Assembly (NCBI GenBank): GCA_948567375.1
Contig: OX419757.1
Coordinates: 66,836,001-66,900,000, forward strand
DNA length: 64,000 nt
Direction of reading: 5' to 3'
Origin: Lunularia cruciata
Taxonomy: Eukaryota > Streptophyta > Marchantiopsida > Lunulariales > Lunulariaceae
In this document: one piece after another, positions 35,262 to 47,648 of the stretch
Layout: every line of letters starts with the position of its first letter
How positions within the stretch are numbered: position 1 is the first letter of the stretch
Program-made: the position numbers and the translations under genes
The notes under the pieces: generated by a model
What the model was told of the DNA's origin: nothing
What the model saw: the letters and a program-made list of their open reading frames with translations, nothing else
Databases searched by the model: none

Positions 35262-35500
35262 ATTCTTTAGGACTTTAGTAGCTTCTCCTTGTTAACTAGG
35301 AGTTTGATTATTACAAGAATGCTCTACATGATAATTATCATAAGAATTTTAAAGAGATAGTACAAGAAAAATCTTCTATATTCTTTAGGAATCTAGTACC
35401 TTCTCCTTGTTAACTGGGAGTTTGATTATTACTAGAAGACTCTACATGATCATTATCACAAGAATTTTAAAGAGTCAATACAAGAAAGATCTTCTCTGAG
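35262..35500 (+). repeat. Tandem duplication of the Copia-2 LTR start
   Basis: A ~118-bp unit (TTCTTTAGGA...TTGTTAACT-GGAGTTTGATTA...AAGAATTTTAAAGAG...AAGATCTTCT) occurs twice. The second copy runs on into the complete 5' LTR at 35408. The units have since diverged, so the duplication is not recent. Confidence 0.8.
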
Positions 35501-36262
35501 AATGTAGAAGTGTAAGTACGGGACAAATTTTCATATTATAGGATTTCATTATAGGAGTGAACAGAAAGGCAGTTCACATCAAGACCAATATCTATGTGAA
35601 TATAAATGCAAATGAGGTATTCCTTATTTGTTGGAAGTGTGTTCTCAAGTGCTTTCCATAGAAACTAAGATCATAGAAAACAAAGCTCTAGGAAATAAAT
35701 TACATCCACCTAAAGTTTGGGACAAACGTGTCTTGCAAGAGCTATGGGATTCTACTACATCCATGCTACAAGATTGTGTACATGACTACGGGACCTACGT
35801 GCATAGGACCTATGATATGATTGCAATACCTAAAAGTATGGCTCCTCTGGGCATGTGGGATGGCTATGAGACGACGGGTATGGCTCCTACCAAAAGTTGC
35901 AGGGATGGATCCCACTTGTGGAACTAAGTGAGGTGGTGTGTATCAGTTGGTACCAAATAGTCTAGGGTTTAGATATGGGATCAATTAGGAATACACATTC
36001 CAAAACAAGATAAGGGACTCTAAGTGCAAGTGTATGTATATTTGTAAAGTCAAAAATCAAGTGTGACTTTTGACAATTCATGAATAAACAAAATCTTGTG
36101 CAGTTGTTGACATAGGTAGACATTGACCAAACCATATAAAATTGTCATAATTCTTATGCATGCTATTTTTGATCAGATTGATGAATGATTTTTCTCCATA
36201 AATAGCTAGATTCATATTCTCATTACTCTCTCAATTCCAATTTGAATTCTTTTCTTCCAACA
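35408..36262 (+). repeat. Copia-2 5' LTR
   Basis: Begins TGTTAACTGGGAGTTTG and ends near CCAACA. It aligns with the 3' LTR of Copia-1 (2867-3704), including GAATGTAGAAGTGTAAGTA, the CATAGAAACTAAGATCATAG block and GATTTTTCTCCATAAATAG. The primer binding site follows within a few bases. Confidence 0.82.
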
Positions 36263-36264
36263 AC

Positions 36265-36276
36265 TTGTATCATAGC
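36265..36276 (+). promoter_or_regulatory. Copia-2 primer binding site (initiator tRNA-Met type)
   Basis: TTGTATCATAGC matches 10 of 12 positions of TGGTATCAGAGC, the site complementary to the 3' end of plant initiator tRNA-Met. It sits directly after the 5' LTR. Confidence 0.7.
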
Positions 36277-36299
36277 ATTGCCTTTGAGGAGAGAGCGGA

Positions 36300-37110
36300 A
36301 TGATTGCAAAAGATATGAAAAAAATAGACAAGTTCAATGGTATGGATTTTGGGTTTTGGAAGATGCAGACTGAAGACTCTATTTATTAAAAGAAGCTACA
36401 CCTACCTCTGGAGGCAAGAAAATCCAAAAAAAGATTGAAGAAGTTGAGTGTGAGCTTCTAGATCAACAAGCCTTGGATGTGGTTAGATTGACATTGGCAA
36501 GAATTTTTGCGTATAACGTTATCCATGAGAAGACCACTCACAGATTGAATAATGCATTGTCAAATATGTATGAGAATCTTCAATCTCAAACAAGGTATTC
36601 TTGATTGCAAATTGGTGAACAAAAGGATGAAAGAAGGAACATCAATTCAAGTTAACATGCATGATTTTAACTCAGATCATTTCAAGATTGGAGTCTATGA
36701 AGATCAACTTTGATGATGAAGTTCAAACATTGATGTTATTATCATCATTACTTGACATTTGGGAAGAAACAGTCACAATAATGAGTAGTCCTCAAAATCA
36801 AGTCTCAAGTTTGAGAGAATATAAGAATTGATTCTCAATGAAGACATTCATAAATTAAATTCTTTAGAATGATCAAGAGTGGTGCTATTTGCTGAGAGTA
36901 GAGGTAGAAAACCTCAGCAAGGTCAAAGTCAAGAAATGGTATATCAAAATCAAGGAAGAGAAGTGAGTCAATAGGCCGCAAGGAAGTGCACTAAGAAATT
37001 ATGTGCTAGAATTGCAATAAGCTTGGTCACTTCAAGAATCAGTGTAAAACTCCAAAGAAGGAGAAAAACCTACTGAACATAGTAATAAAACAAGAAGATG
37101 CACTTGTTTG
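36300..37110 (+). pseudogene. Copia-2 Gag with CCHC knuckle
   Basis: Copia Gag, the particle protein. The start MIAKDMKKIDKFNGMDFGFW is typical of the family (the phrase FDG-x-NF-x-W in relatives). The CCHC zinc knuckle near 37014-37055 reads C-stop-NCNKLGHFKNQC, so spacing is intact but one residue is a stop codon. Stops and frameshifts lie throughout. Confidence 0.8.
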
Positions 37111-38496
37111 CTATGTATAATGTCCCTTAGAATCTCAGGTGATAAAATCTAGTGCATCTTTTCACTCTACCCCATGTAAGGAGTTGATACAAAACTTTGT
37201 TGTAAGAAATCTTGGATAAGTTCACCTCATGGATGATAAATACTTGTTCATCAAAGGAAAAGGAAATTTGAATTTAAAGACCTTTCAAGTGTCAATATGG
37301 ACATTGATAGATGTTAGATATGTCCTTGGATTGAAGAGGAATTTGATTTCTATAGGTTTGTTGGATGAGGAAGGATAGTGAACATCCTTTGAAAGTGGGC
37401 AATGGAAGGTTACTTGGGGAAACATGATTTTGGCATGAGGACCGAAGGTTAGAACCTTGTATGTTATGGGAAAATCAGGACCATATGATGACAATTTTTG
37501 ATGCAATCTATCTTTTGATCTTATGGTACTAAAGACTTGGTCACATGAGTGAGAAGAGTACAAAGTTACCTACCAATAGCAAGATCCTAGAATTGAAGAA
37601 TGTTCCACTTGGCTTTTGTAAACCATGTGTTTTGGGAAAGCAAAATTGAGTTACTTTCACTAAGGCTACAAGAGCACCAAGAGCAGGAAAGCTAGAGTTG
37701 ATACATATAGATGTCACTACTACATCACCTTCACAAATGATGCTACCAAGAAGGTATGGGTTTACTTTTTCAAAAATAAATTGTATGTGTTTAGTGCTTT
37801 CAAGTAATAGAAATCTGAGGTTAAAAATCAATCAAGTTTGAAGATCAAGTGCTTGAAATTAGATAATGGTGAAGAGTATAGTAGCAATGAGTTCAAAGAG
37901 TATTGTGCAAATAATGAGATCAGAATGATCAAACTGTCTCTAAGACACCACAACAAAATAGTTTGGCTGAATGTTTGAATGGAACTCTCAATGAGGGAGC
38001 TAGATGTATGAGACTAGTAGCAAGGTTGCCAAAACCTTTTTGGGCAAATGCAATTAGCACAATTGCATACCTCATAAATCAAGGACCCTCAATTCCTTGG
38101 GGATTCAGTATCCCTAAGAAGGAATGGTCAGGAAAGAAGGTGAATATTTTGCACTTGAGAACCTTTGGTTGTGTCTCATATGCAAAGATTCAAGATTGTG
38201 ATAGGGAGAAGCTTGATTCAAAGTTGAAAAAGTGTTTCTTCATCACTTACAGATCAGATTACATGGGTTATCATCTTTGGAATGAAGATGAAAGAAATTT
38301 ACCAAGAAGTAGAGATGTCATTTTCCATGAGAGTGCTATGTACAAAGATAAACTTGGATCAAGTTCTAAGGTTATAGAAGAACAAGCAAACAATCAAGTA
38401 GTGTTGGAAGACATTTTAGAGAATGATGTTGTAGGAAATAAGAGTCTAGTACAAAACAAAGAGATCATACAAAATCCAATCAAAGCCTACAACTAA
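37111..38496 (+). pseudogene. Copia-2 protease remnant, GAG-pre-integrase and integrase
   Basis: The protease part (37111-37330) is too decayed to show a clear active site. GAG-pre-integrase reads LGHMSEKSTKL and KPCVLGKQN (37535-37655). The integrase second-Asp segment has shifted frames (LDNGEEYSSNEFK at 37857-37897, with the catalytic Asp kept). The open 177-codon piece from 37963 holds AECLNGTLNEGARCMRLVAR with the catalytic Glu, then HLRTFGCVSYAKIQ and YHLWNEDERN, the C-terminal region shared by plant copia integrases. Confidence 0.85.
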
Positions 38497-38499
38497 TTT

Positions 38500-40115
38500 G
38501 AGGAGATATACTAGATTACAAGAACCAATAGAGAGGTATTCCTCATCTATGTATTACTTACTTTTGAAAAAAAATGGTGAACCTGAGTGCTACTTAGAGG
38601 CAATGCAAAAGGAGGACTCATTGCAATGAGAGCTTGCAATGAAGGAGGAGATATCATCCTTAGAAAGGAATGAGACTTGGTCATTGACAAAGCTGCCAAA
38701 GGGAAAGAATGCATTGCAGAACAAATGGGTGTATAGAATCAAAGAAGAACATGATGGAAGCAAGTGGTACAAGGCCAAACTTGTGGCAAAGGGTTTTCAA
38801 TAGACCAAAGGTATAGACTATAATGAGATTTTCTCTTCTGTAGTTAAAATGACTACCATAAGATTGGTCTTGGATCTTGTAATTGAAGAGGATGTGTATA
38901 TTGAGCAATTAGATGTAAAAACATAATTTCTACATGGAGACTTTGAGGATGATTACTGTATGACATAACCTGAGGAGTTTAAAATCACAAACAAAGGAGA
39001 CATGGTTTTCAAGTTGAAGAAGGGTCTTGATGGTTTGAAACAAGCTCCTCAATGGTGGTACTTGAATTTTGATGACTTATGGCCAACAATGGTTACACCA
39101 AATGCAAAATGGACCATTGTTGCTACATTAAGTCATTTTCTAATTCATGCATATCTTGTTGCCTTATGTTGATGATATATTGGTTGTTAGATCCAAAATG
39201 AAGGAAATCAACAAGCTAAAGTGCCACTTGTTTGATGTATTTGAAATGAAAGATCTAGATCATTCATACCAAATAGTTGGAATGAGGATTACAAGAGGCA
39301 AATCTATAGGTACTTTGAAGTTGTCTTAAGAGAAGTACATCAAGAAGTTGATGGACAAGTTTGGTCTACAAAATGATACAATTTGAACCACACCCCTGGG
39401 AAGTCACTTCAAAGTCTCTAAGGAGAAATCACCAAGAATAGATGCAGATAGAGAGTGCATGAGCAGAATAACCTTTGCATCAATAGTTGGCAATTTGATG
39501 TATGGTTTTGATATGAACTAGGCCAAAAATTGCTCATGTAGTAAGAGTTGTAAGCAAATTCATGTCAAACCCAAGAAGAGAGCATTGGGAAGCAAGACAA
39601 TGGCTATCATGCCACTTGCAAGGTACCTTTGATAGGACACTTTGCTTCAAGCAAATAGATGTCATTCTAGAGGGTTTCATGGATGCAAATTTGGGAGGAG
39701 ACTTGGATAATCAAAGGAGCACTACATGATATGTATTTACCTTGGATGGTAGTGCCATTAGTTGGATGTCTTGTTTGTAGAAGAATGTTGCTCCTTTTAT
39801 CATAGAAGTTGAGAACATGGCCATCTTATCGGTGAGCAAAGAGATGATCTGGTTGAAAAACTTTATGGTAGAGCTAGGCAAGAAACAAGATGAAAATATA
39901 TGCAAAATTATAGCTAGAGTACTAGCAATCTTGGAGAGATTCATGTGTTTCATATAAGGACAAAGTATGTTCAATTGAAGTATCATTTCATTCATGAATT
40001 AATAGATGATAGAGTACTAACTTTGGTAAAAATTGTTGGAGTAAGCATATATGTTTACTAGGTAGTTACAGTTGAGAAGCTCAAGCAATGCATAGTTGCA
40101 CTTGGACTCCAATCT
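38500..40115 (+). pseudogene. Copia-2 reverse transcriptase / RNase H
   Basis: RNETWSLTKLPKGKNALQNK, KIKFQ-like GFQ-stop-TKGIDYNEIFSSVV, DGLKQAPQWWYLNF and the intact active site PYVDDILVVRSK (YVDD at about 39163-39174) identify a copia reverse transcriptase. FEMKDLDHSYQIVGMRITRG follows. RNase H ends with VEKLKQCIVALGLQS near 40110, after which homology to the family stops. Multiple stops and frameshifts; nonfunctional. Confidence 0.87.
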
Positions 40116-40125
40116 AAACTCCAAT

Positions 40126-40440
40126 CTACCATAGGGTTGCAATGCTCCATCCATGGCCTGCCTAAGATTGCATCATAACGAGCTAATTGTATCACTTGCC
40201 ACTCAATTGCTTCCTAATATTCTCCTATAGAGAGTGTGACCCGTCTAGGTAATGATTCAATCCTCTTTGTTTGCCTGTTAGGCAACTCTACTTCTTCACT
40301 CCCATCTCTCTCTAGATCCATTCCTAATCTTATTGCAATAGAGCAAGATAAGAAATTCTTTGTTGCTCCCGGATCAATTATACTCTCACTTGATTGCCTT
40401 ATAGGATTCCATTCACAACAATCAATTGTGAGGTTGCCTT
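40126..40440 (-). pseudogene. Element D aspartic protease
   Basis: On the minus strand one frame reads SIIDPGATKNFLSCSIAIRL with the retropepsin active-site loop (D-P-G-A in place of the usual D-S/T-G-A), then RYDAILGRPWMEHCNP, the conserved ILG flap-partner segment of plant gypsy proteases. One stop lies between them (GEY-stop-EAIEW). The family would continue into reverse transcriptase after a short spacer; here the sequence is cut. Confidence 0.85.
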
Positions 40441-40639
40441 TTGGGATCTTTGCACATTAGTCTTCTTCTTCCCTTGCTTCTCTTCTTCCTTATTGAGCCA
40501 ATAAGGCCGCAAAGTACATTTACTGGCAATTTTCATTTTCCAAAATGTTTTCAACCTCCTCTTCTTCAATGTGCCTCTCCATGTTGTTCAAAGATCATCT
40601 ATATGATCTTTGAAGGGCCTCTAGGGAAATGAGTGTGAC

Positions 40640-41617
40640 AGTTGGGAGATATGTGCCCAATACGGCCACAATTGTAATAACGGCGTTGTTCTCCTTGAGT
40701 TCCTTCTCCTCGTGGAACTCCAGCTTTTTGTTCTTCTACTTGTCCACGCTCCCCTTGAAGCGGTCGTGCTCCTTGATCTTGAAATCAAAAATTGCCCAAT
40801 GCCATTGGTACAAGTCTACCCATGTGTGGCATTTCTGCCCGATATGTTGAGGTGAAACTACTCCTTCACCTCCACCCAATGTTCCTACTATTCTTTGTGC
40901 ACAAGCAATGGCTTCAAATACCATGTGAGGATTTTGCACCATGACTTCTTGGTGAATCCGCTCCTTTAACCCTTGTTTGAAGTTGTCGAGAGCCTTTATT
41001 GGACTCATGTTGGTTATTGCTACTTGTAGATCCAGAAATGCCTCCACATACTCTTGTACGCTGTTCTTTTGTCTCAATCCCCAAAGTTGGGTTTGAGCCA
41101 TCTGCACAGAATCCACCGATTGGAAATTCTTCAACAATCCTTCTTGCATTGATGTCCACGTGAACTCCCTTCTCTCTGCCAACATAGATCGTTCCCAAGC
41201 ATCATACCATGTGAGGGCTTTATTGGTCAAGTACCCACATGCAAATACGCCTGTAGCATGCTCTGTGATCTTTGTTGAGAACAATCGGAAATATCAATTC
41301 ATTCTTGAGATCCAATTTTCCACTACTCCCATCATATGTTGCCCCTTGTAAGACTCAATGTTGCAGGTCTTCTTCATCTGGAGTAGCAATGTGGCTTCAT
41401 CATTGATAGGATTCGTAGGCACAAGTGCTTCTCCAAGTACTTCAGTTGCAGGTATTGGGTTTTGAGATGGCTCTCCTTCTTGCATGGCTTGATTGTTCTT
41501 GAGGATCTGCACTTGACTTTGTAATGTCTCCATAGTCATCTTAATCTCTCGAAATTCATTCAATATCCCTTGCACCAGCTCTTGCAATTGCGGATCCATG
41601 GTTCCTGCAACACTCAA
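40640..41617 (-). pseudogene. Element D Gag
   Basis: Starts MSVAGTMDPQLQELVQGIL; an N-terminal segment with coiled-coil character (REIKMTMETLQSQVQILKNN) precedes the capsid-like Gag core. The core (41284-40900) reads YLTNKALTWYDAW, WTSMQEGLLKNFQSVDSVQM, NSVQEYVEAFLDL and FKQGLKERIHQEVMVQNP, a standard plant gypsy Gag fold. The zinc knuckle near 40679-40640 reads YYNCGRIGHISPNC: spacing intact but the first Cys changed to Tyr. Frame changes occur at about 41290 and 40735. Confidence 0.87.
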
Positions 41618-42178
41618 TTGCTAATGTCTACTTCAATACACAGTCAATATGATCACTCTGGGAAGGCGCACAAACTATTGGAACTACCATTGGGACCTCA
41701 GAAGCTATCACTCATTGATAATACTCCTTGCCAAAATTTCTAACCACAAAATCTCTAAACATCACTTTTGGTCTCACTACATAATGGATTTCTACTTGAG
41801 TGTTGAAAGGGAGAGGATTTGGGACATTCACATCCATATCATCATAGTAGAATGTAGATTTTCAAATCCCACTCTTTGTCATATATCACCACAGGTAGAA
41901 TCACCGGGTTTGGTGAGTTCATCACCCTGTCCATGAATTCTATGCCAAAGTGATAAACTAACGATACCCTCATTTTCTCACGCTGGATGTACATAGCCTT
42001 GATGTAGAATGGAAAGCTAGGTGCAGGAAATTGTCCTCCTGGTGCATCCATCCCGTCCGCTCTCTAAAGTCCTTCCTAAGTCTAGCAACTACTCTATGTT
42101 CTCCAACTCAAATTACTTAGTTTTAGTAGTTCATGCTCTTCCAAGAGGGGTAATCCACTCTCTTGGACTAAGATACTT

Positions 42179-42190
42179 GCTCTGATACCA
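42179..42190 (-). promoter_or_regulatory. Element D primer binding site (initiator tRNA-Met)
   Basis: On the minus strand TGGTATCAGAGC, a perfect match to the common plant retrotransposon site for initiator tRNA-Met, three bases after the LTR end. Confidence 0.9.
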
Positions 42191-42193
42191 TTG

Positions 42194-42924
42194 TGATACT
42201 CCAAGGACAAGAGAAGAGAGAGAAACACAAATTACACACTCAACATTCGGTGCCCCAAAGGAGCACCTTCTCTTTATTATATAGACAAAGAGGATCTACT
42301 CCAAGGAAACTCCACCATAGGATTAGGCACACAGATAGGTGACATGTCAGCAAGCTCCACCCTTGGATTACTTACTTGGATGGATGACATGTCGATCTAG
42401 GTCCTATCTGGTTGGTCAAACAAGCTTTGACCGAAGGGAATCTTTTAGGGAGTCTTCTTGTAGGAGTCTTAGAATCACGTGAGTAAGGTAGCATTGGAAA
42501 GCTCTTGACAAGACAAACCAGGGGGAGGCTAGCTTTTCCTCTATTTAGGGGGGGGATGTGCACATTTTTGAGGCCTAATTCATCTGTTTAGGCCTTCGAA
42601 ATTGCCTTCAAAGATTTCAAGCATATTTTGGTTCCTACTCTATTAGTAGAAGTCCTCTTTTGGTGATACCTCTTTCTGATCTATTTAGTCCATCATGTGT
42701 AACATCCTTTCAGATATTACCAAACCAATTCTCACCTTTAAATCATATGTCTAGCTATTGGTTCTAAGGTTCTCAAGTCTATTTTAATTTCTACTCTATT
42801 AGTAGAAGTACTCTTTTGGTGATACTTCTATCTGATCTATTTTGACCATCATGTATAACATCATTCTAGATGTTACCAAACCAAATTTCACATCTAGATC
42901 ATATGGCTAGCTCTTGGTATTACA
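42194..42924 (-). repeat. Element D 5' LTR
   Basis: On the minus strand it starts TGTAATACCAAGAGCTAGCC and ends GGAGTATCA (TG...CA), about 731 bp. It aligns end to end with the two solo LTRs in element B. It includes a TATATAATAAAGAGAAGG stretch near 42265-42285, a likely TATA box, and a C-run at about 42550. Confidence 0.88.
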
Positions 42925-42989
42925 ATAATGCTTACCATATCATATCACTCTTACTTTCCTTTATTATAGTGTATTTTAGACAACAAGGT

Positions 42990-43074
42990 GTCCATTGATC
43001 TACACAAAGCACTTGTTGATGCAATCAATAAGAGAAAAATCAAATTTGATGATGCTTCTTTGGATTTTCTAGTG
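42990..43074 (+). other. Possible orphan exon
   Basis: A frame reading ILDNKVSIDLHKALVDAI then NKRKIKFDDASLDFLV is bounded by TATTTTAG-type acceptor sequence on the left and GGTATGTAAT on the right, as in plant introns. Composition is more coding-like than its surroundings. No adjoining exon is found and the protein is not recognised. Confidence 0.25.
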
Positions 43075-43646
43075 GTATGTAATCTCTTTGACTTATATAG
43101 CTTTGATATTTTACATGCAAAATAATAATCTCATTTTAACACTCTTGAAACTTAGTCCTATTTTATCTCAAAGGTTTTATCCTTTTATGTCATGATTGAG
43201 TCTTCTTATCTTACTTGTTATCCTAGGTGTGTCATTTTCTTCCTTGTTATACAAGCTTTGGTTTAATCCATTGGGTAGGAGATGTGCTTTGCTAGTTTAG
43301 ATTCATATTTTCTTGTTAGTAATTGACATTAGTGAAAAATTTTGATCTCAAATTGGCACTAATATATGGGTTTTGATTGGAGATAACTTCAATTTTGTGC
43401 TTGAAGTTGACTTTACAATTATAATTGGAGCTAAGATCAATATTATGATTGGAGCTCAAATTATCATTATAATTAAAGCCAAGATTGCAATTGTGATTGA
43501 AGCTTAGATTGAGACTAATAAGAGTTGAGACTAGTGTTGTGTTTGGTGGATGGTAATCTCCTTTGGTTGTATGTAGACCTCTTCCACATCATTCTTTTTT
43601 TCTTTTTTTTTTAAAAATTATTTTCTCTCCATTTTCTGCCATTTAT

Positions 43647-43650
<4 letters not shown>

Positions 43651-43679
<29 letters not shown>
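43651..43679. repeat. (TA)n microsatellite
   Basis: About fourteen TA units. Confidence 0.95.
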
Positions 43680-43683
<4 letters not shown>

Positions 43684-44933
43684 TATATTTCATCTATGTG
43701 ATTTTCCTACTAAGTATTAGGATGGAAAATGCATTGACTAGTATTCATATCTTAGGATATCTCCTTTTTGTTCTTGAAACAAGGACTTAAATGACTAACA
43801 TAGGTTATACTAGTCATTTAGCACCTAACACCTCTTATATATAATTGATCTCCCTAATGGCTTTTGTATCTACATCTACAATTGCTTAGGTTCACCTAGA
43901 TATGTTGTTCTATCTATTTACCATACTTTTCTATTACCATTAGAAGACCTTATATTTGTTGAAACTTCTATAGAAGATTTGACATTTCTTTGATACTTTT
44001 GCACTTTATCTCCTACCATGGTCACTCCTTATAGCCCTACCTCTCCCTAGCTACCAACTCATCAAGATCATAATATTTTATTAGCATCTACTTTCTACCA
44101 TATCTATATTGTCCATCCTATCATCATTGGCCAACACAATCTTGTTTGGATTATCCTTAGATGGGAGCTAATTTAGCATAACATAGAAGGAGATCTATAT
44201 TTTTATAGTGGAGAGCATAGTCTCTTTTACTTCCCCAAACATTCAATGCAAACTACTCCTTTCTTTTCAAACCCTATCTTGCTCCTACTCATAGATATAT
44301 TCCCTTAACCGTGTTCAAGCTTTCATCCCTAGGTAGACTATGTATATATATCATGATCCCTATACCTTTACACAACCTAGTAGACTCCACACTCTTTATA
44401 ATACTTTTGCAATTTTTCCATTTTGGACATTAGCTCTACTAGCACATAGAGGCACATCATAATATCAAGAGACCACATTTATGATTTATGGGTTTTTGCA
44501 TGGAGATTGCTCATCCTTATAAGATGAAATGCCATACATACCAAGTAGTTGCCAATAGGTTTGTTAAATGTCCACTACCTCTCCAACATTTTCATCTTTG
44601 GTCATTACATTGATGTTAAGCCAAGTAAGAGAGTAAAGTCATGTACCTCAAGCACTATCACACTCTAGACCAACAATTTTATTGATACATTGATCACTTC
44701 ATAAAGTCTTAATCAACCCACAAATTATGAACTCCTTCTTTCCTTCATAATTTTGAAAAAAATCTATAGCTTATTTAGTTCCTCTTTACTCATGCATTAA
44801 TCCATTCTTTATGTTTCTCTTAGAGTGGGCTCTCATGTTTTAGTTTTGATACTTGTGTAATTTTCTCTCACTAGATATACCAAATTTTGGTTTCTTTACT
44901 TTCTTCTCTTTTTCTCAATGCATTATTCAAGTG

Positions 44934-45071
44934 CTACACACTCTCACTAGATATAGTAACACTCTAGTCAAATACCACATAAAGTTCCATGCTTATTTGG
45001 GTCACTACACATTCTCACTAGATATAGTAACACTCTAATCAAATACCACATAAAGCTACATGCTTATTTTG
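44934..45071. repeat. Tandem repeat, two ~68-bp units
   Basis: CACTAGATATAGTAACACTC...AAATACCACATAAAG...CATGCTTATTT occurs twice in succession with few differences. Confidence 0.9.
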
Positions 45072-47098
45072 GCCTCTTATCTCCTTGCCTTTTCAAAGGA
45101 GACCTTTATTATTCATGCCATTGCTATCAAAAACCATTTCCCCACATTTAGTTTTACATACCATTTGTCATAGCTTTCACACTTCTTTTCATCATTTCAT
45201 CCTTATATTTGTTTTTTGAGGCAATTCTTAAAGATTACAAGATGGTTATGATTAGCTTCAAAGTATCATAGACTTCCACCATAACTAGATTGTTTTCCAT
45301 GTAGATGTCTCAAATGCCACCTCTCCCTATAATATCAACCCTTTTGTGCTTTTTGTTTGAAAAAGGATCATATCCTTCCTTGATCTCTATTGTACAAATA
45401 TTTTATTGCATAGAATCATCCTTATTGTATAACTATCAAACTAACACAAGGGATTTTCTATAATTTGCATTTTTTGAAGGCATTTGCTAAGAACATCCTT
45501 TAGGTACCGCTTTATTTGCCATATCTTACTTATATACTATTTTGGGTGAATGTAGCAATTAATTTCTCATCCTTCTTCCTTTTACTTTGAGGTGATATCT
45601 ACATATTAAGCACTTTAGAGAATGTAATTAGAGATTTATTTGCTTTTACACATAGTCTAGTAACCTTAATTATATGATTCCAAACTCATAATTGTTTGAC
45701 TTGGAGTCCATTAGCATTACTCACCTCCTCAAACTTCCCATTGACTCAAAGAAGAGAAAAATTTGTTAGCTCTTTCATCTTTGACACTTTAGTCTATGGT
45801 ATAAATCATGCTCATTTACTCCTTGACTTGGGGAATGCACAAGTAGTCATTCCATTTTGATAAGATATTATGGCATAAGAGCATCTTGATTAGTATTTAT
45901 TTAGCTATCCATAAATATACCCTTATCTCAAAGATGTATATTTGAAAGTATTATATATCACACTTTCTCTATTTTGCTAGAGTCAAGTATGCTCTTATTG
46001 GTTATAGGTGGTATAGGCTACAAATAGCTCTCCTTATAATCTTAAGAGGAAGTGGTCTCACCAAGTAGGTAGTTATTGCATAATCAACTTTTCTAGAAGT
46101 ATGAGCTTTGGTCACACTCGTATTAGTAGATAGGTTCTTACAACATGATATTACATTTCTTTTGGAATCTAGTATGATAGTAGGTAAATTATATATGATT
46201 TAGTCAATAATTGTAGCAAGAAAAATAAATATAGCCCCTTTACTCTATAAGGAACTTCTTGTTGCCTGACAAAAAAAATCATAAAATGACGGTGAAGATG
46301 GACCAAATTTCCAAAGCCAAGGGTACAAAGCTATTAGAGTGCAATTATAGTACATAATGATCCTCTATACATCCTAGTAGCTATTATCACTACTAGTCTT
46401 GGTTGAATGGCTACTTATACCAAGGACCATACTTGGAAAGGGACTACCACCACATCAAGTAATATACATTAACCATTGATGTAATGTACATTAACCATGA
46501 GGACCACCACTCAATTTATACCTAGTTTTGTATAGATTGTAAGATCTGTACAATTGTGTTATGAATAGTATCATGAACTCTAATAGGTTCTACACCAAAA
46601 ATGCATATTCATTACATATCATTTGGAGATCCATAAGCACAATGGTTTGGTAGACCCTAAAAGTACCAAGGATATGGTAAGCCCAACCATAGACCAAGTA
46701 CCATAGTAAAGTCCTCCAAAAAGAAATAAAAGTACTCAATCAAAGAGAAGTATGGAGCTAAGCTCCAAAGATCCTCCCCTATATCAAGTACAAGCACATT
46801 AATGATGATACTATAAGGTTATGAGTACATATTCTCACTAAGATCTGCTTGAATCTTCCTAGAATCTGTAAATAAAAAGTCTAAGAATGCAACACATACT
46901 ATGCAAGCAAGGAAAAATAATAGATCACAAGCAAAGCTAAGTACCTAATATTTTAAGCACTAATCTTAGCCACCTTACATAGTTCACAAGCTTTAGATCT
47001 TCATGGTCCCTTTACATAGCTCTCAAGCTTTAGATCCTTGTATACATGCATGTAGGAGCAATAAGAGCTCACACCATATTATGACACTTTCTCTCCAT

Positions 47099-47203
47099 TG
47101 TTGTGCGTATATACATCGCTACACAACATACATCGTTGTCAACATCATACACTATAGAAGCACAACTCACACATAAGTCATACATAGACTCTAAAGTGCC
47201 ACA
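47099..47203 (-). repeat. Element B terminal repeat R' (outer copy)
   Basis: 105 bp, minus strand from TGTGGCACTTTAGAG to ACGCACAACA, same end base as in element A. The flanking DNA differs from element A immediately beyond. Confidence 0.8.
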
Positions 47204-47646
47204 ATTAATCAGATTGTTTACCACTCTCAACTCAACTCAACTCAGATCAGTACTTGATCTATCACTCTATAAACTGCCAACAACTGGGCACTAATTACAG
47301 TCAAGCCACACCCACTCAAGCATAGAGAATCCAAGTGATGCTTGCCGGCCTCTGTCCACCATAGCCAGGAACTCAAAGCCTCAACATCAAAGAAGTGAGC
47401 TCTCTAGAGCTACACTTCAAAAGTATACCCCCTGGACTCGAGCTAGGTCTGAACCCTAATGGTCCCACTGATGGCACACTCAATGGTGCAAAGTGATGGT
47501 GGGCCCCACCGTGAAGTCAGTATCCCAAACACAAAATCTGACCGTCGGAAAGAAGTCTTTGAGAAACTACTTAAATAACTCTAACTACTATCACTGCAAC
47601 TCCAATGTCTGAGCAATCTAGATGTGACACTACAAATGGCGTGACA
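47204..47646 (-). repeat. Element B terminal repeat U (3' copy)
   Basis: On the minus strand it starts TGTCACGCCATTTGTAG and ends CTGATTA. It aligns with 58375-58817, the 5' copy of this element, and with 17993-18433 in element A. Confidence 0.82.
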
Positions 47647-47648
47647 GC

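Larger units (their letters stand above)
35408..40120 (+). mobile_element. Copia-2: decayed Ty1/copia retrotransposon, 3' end replaced by gypsy D
   Basis: 5' LTR, primer binding site, Gag, GAG-pre-integrase, integrase, reverse transcriptase and RNase H follow in copia order. It belongs to the same family as Copia-1 and is better preserved (a 177-codon integrase piece is open). The sequence changes abruptly to gypsy element D at about 40115-40125, before the 3' LTR, so the 3' LTR was lost or removed by rearrangement. Confidence 0.9.
40125..42924 (-). mobile_element. Gypsy element D, 5' half
   Basis: On the minus strand: LTR (42924-42194), primer binding site, untranslated leader, Gag, zinc knuckle and aspartic protease. 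The element ends abruptly within or just after the protease where Copia-2 begins, so reverse transcriptase, integrase and the 3' LTR are missing. Its LTR is the same family as the two solo LTRs at 55855-56593 and 57202-57944. Confidence 0.88.
42925..47098. other. AT-rich, CpG-poor intergenic DNA
   Basis: No gene or transposon recognised apart from the small features listed inside (possible exon at 42990, microsatellite, tandem repeat). Frames are short and mostly hydrophobic, as expected from AT-rich sequence. Confidence 0.45.
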
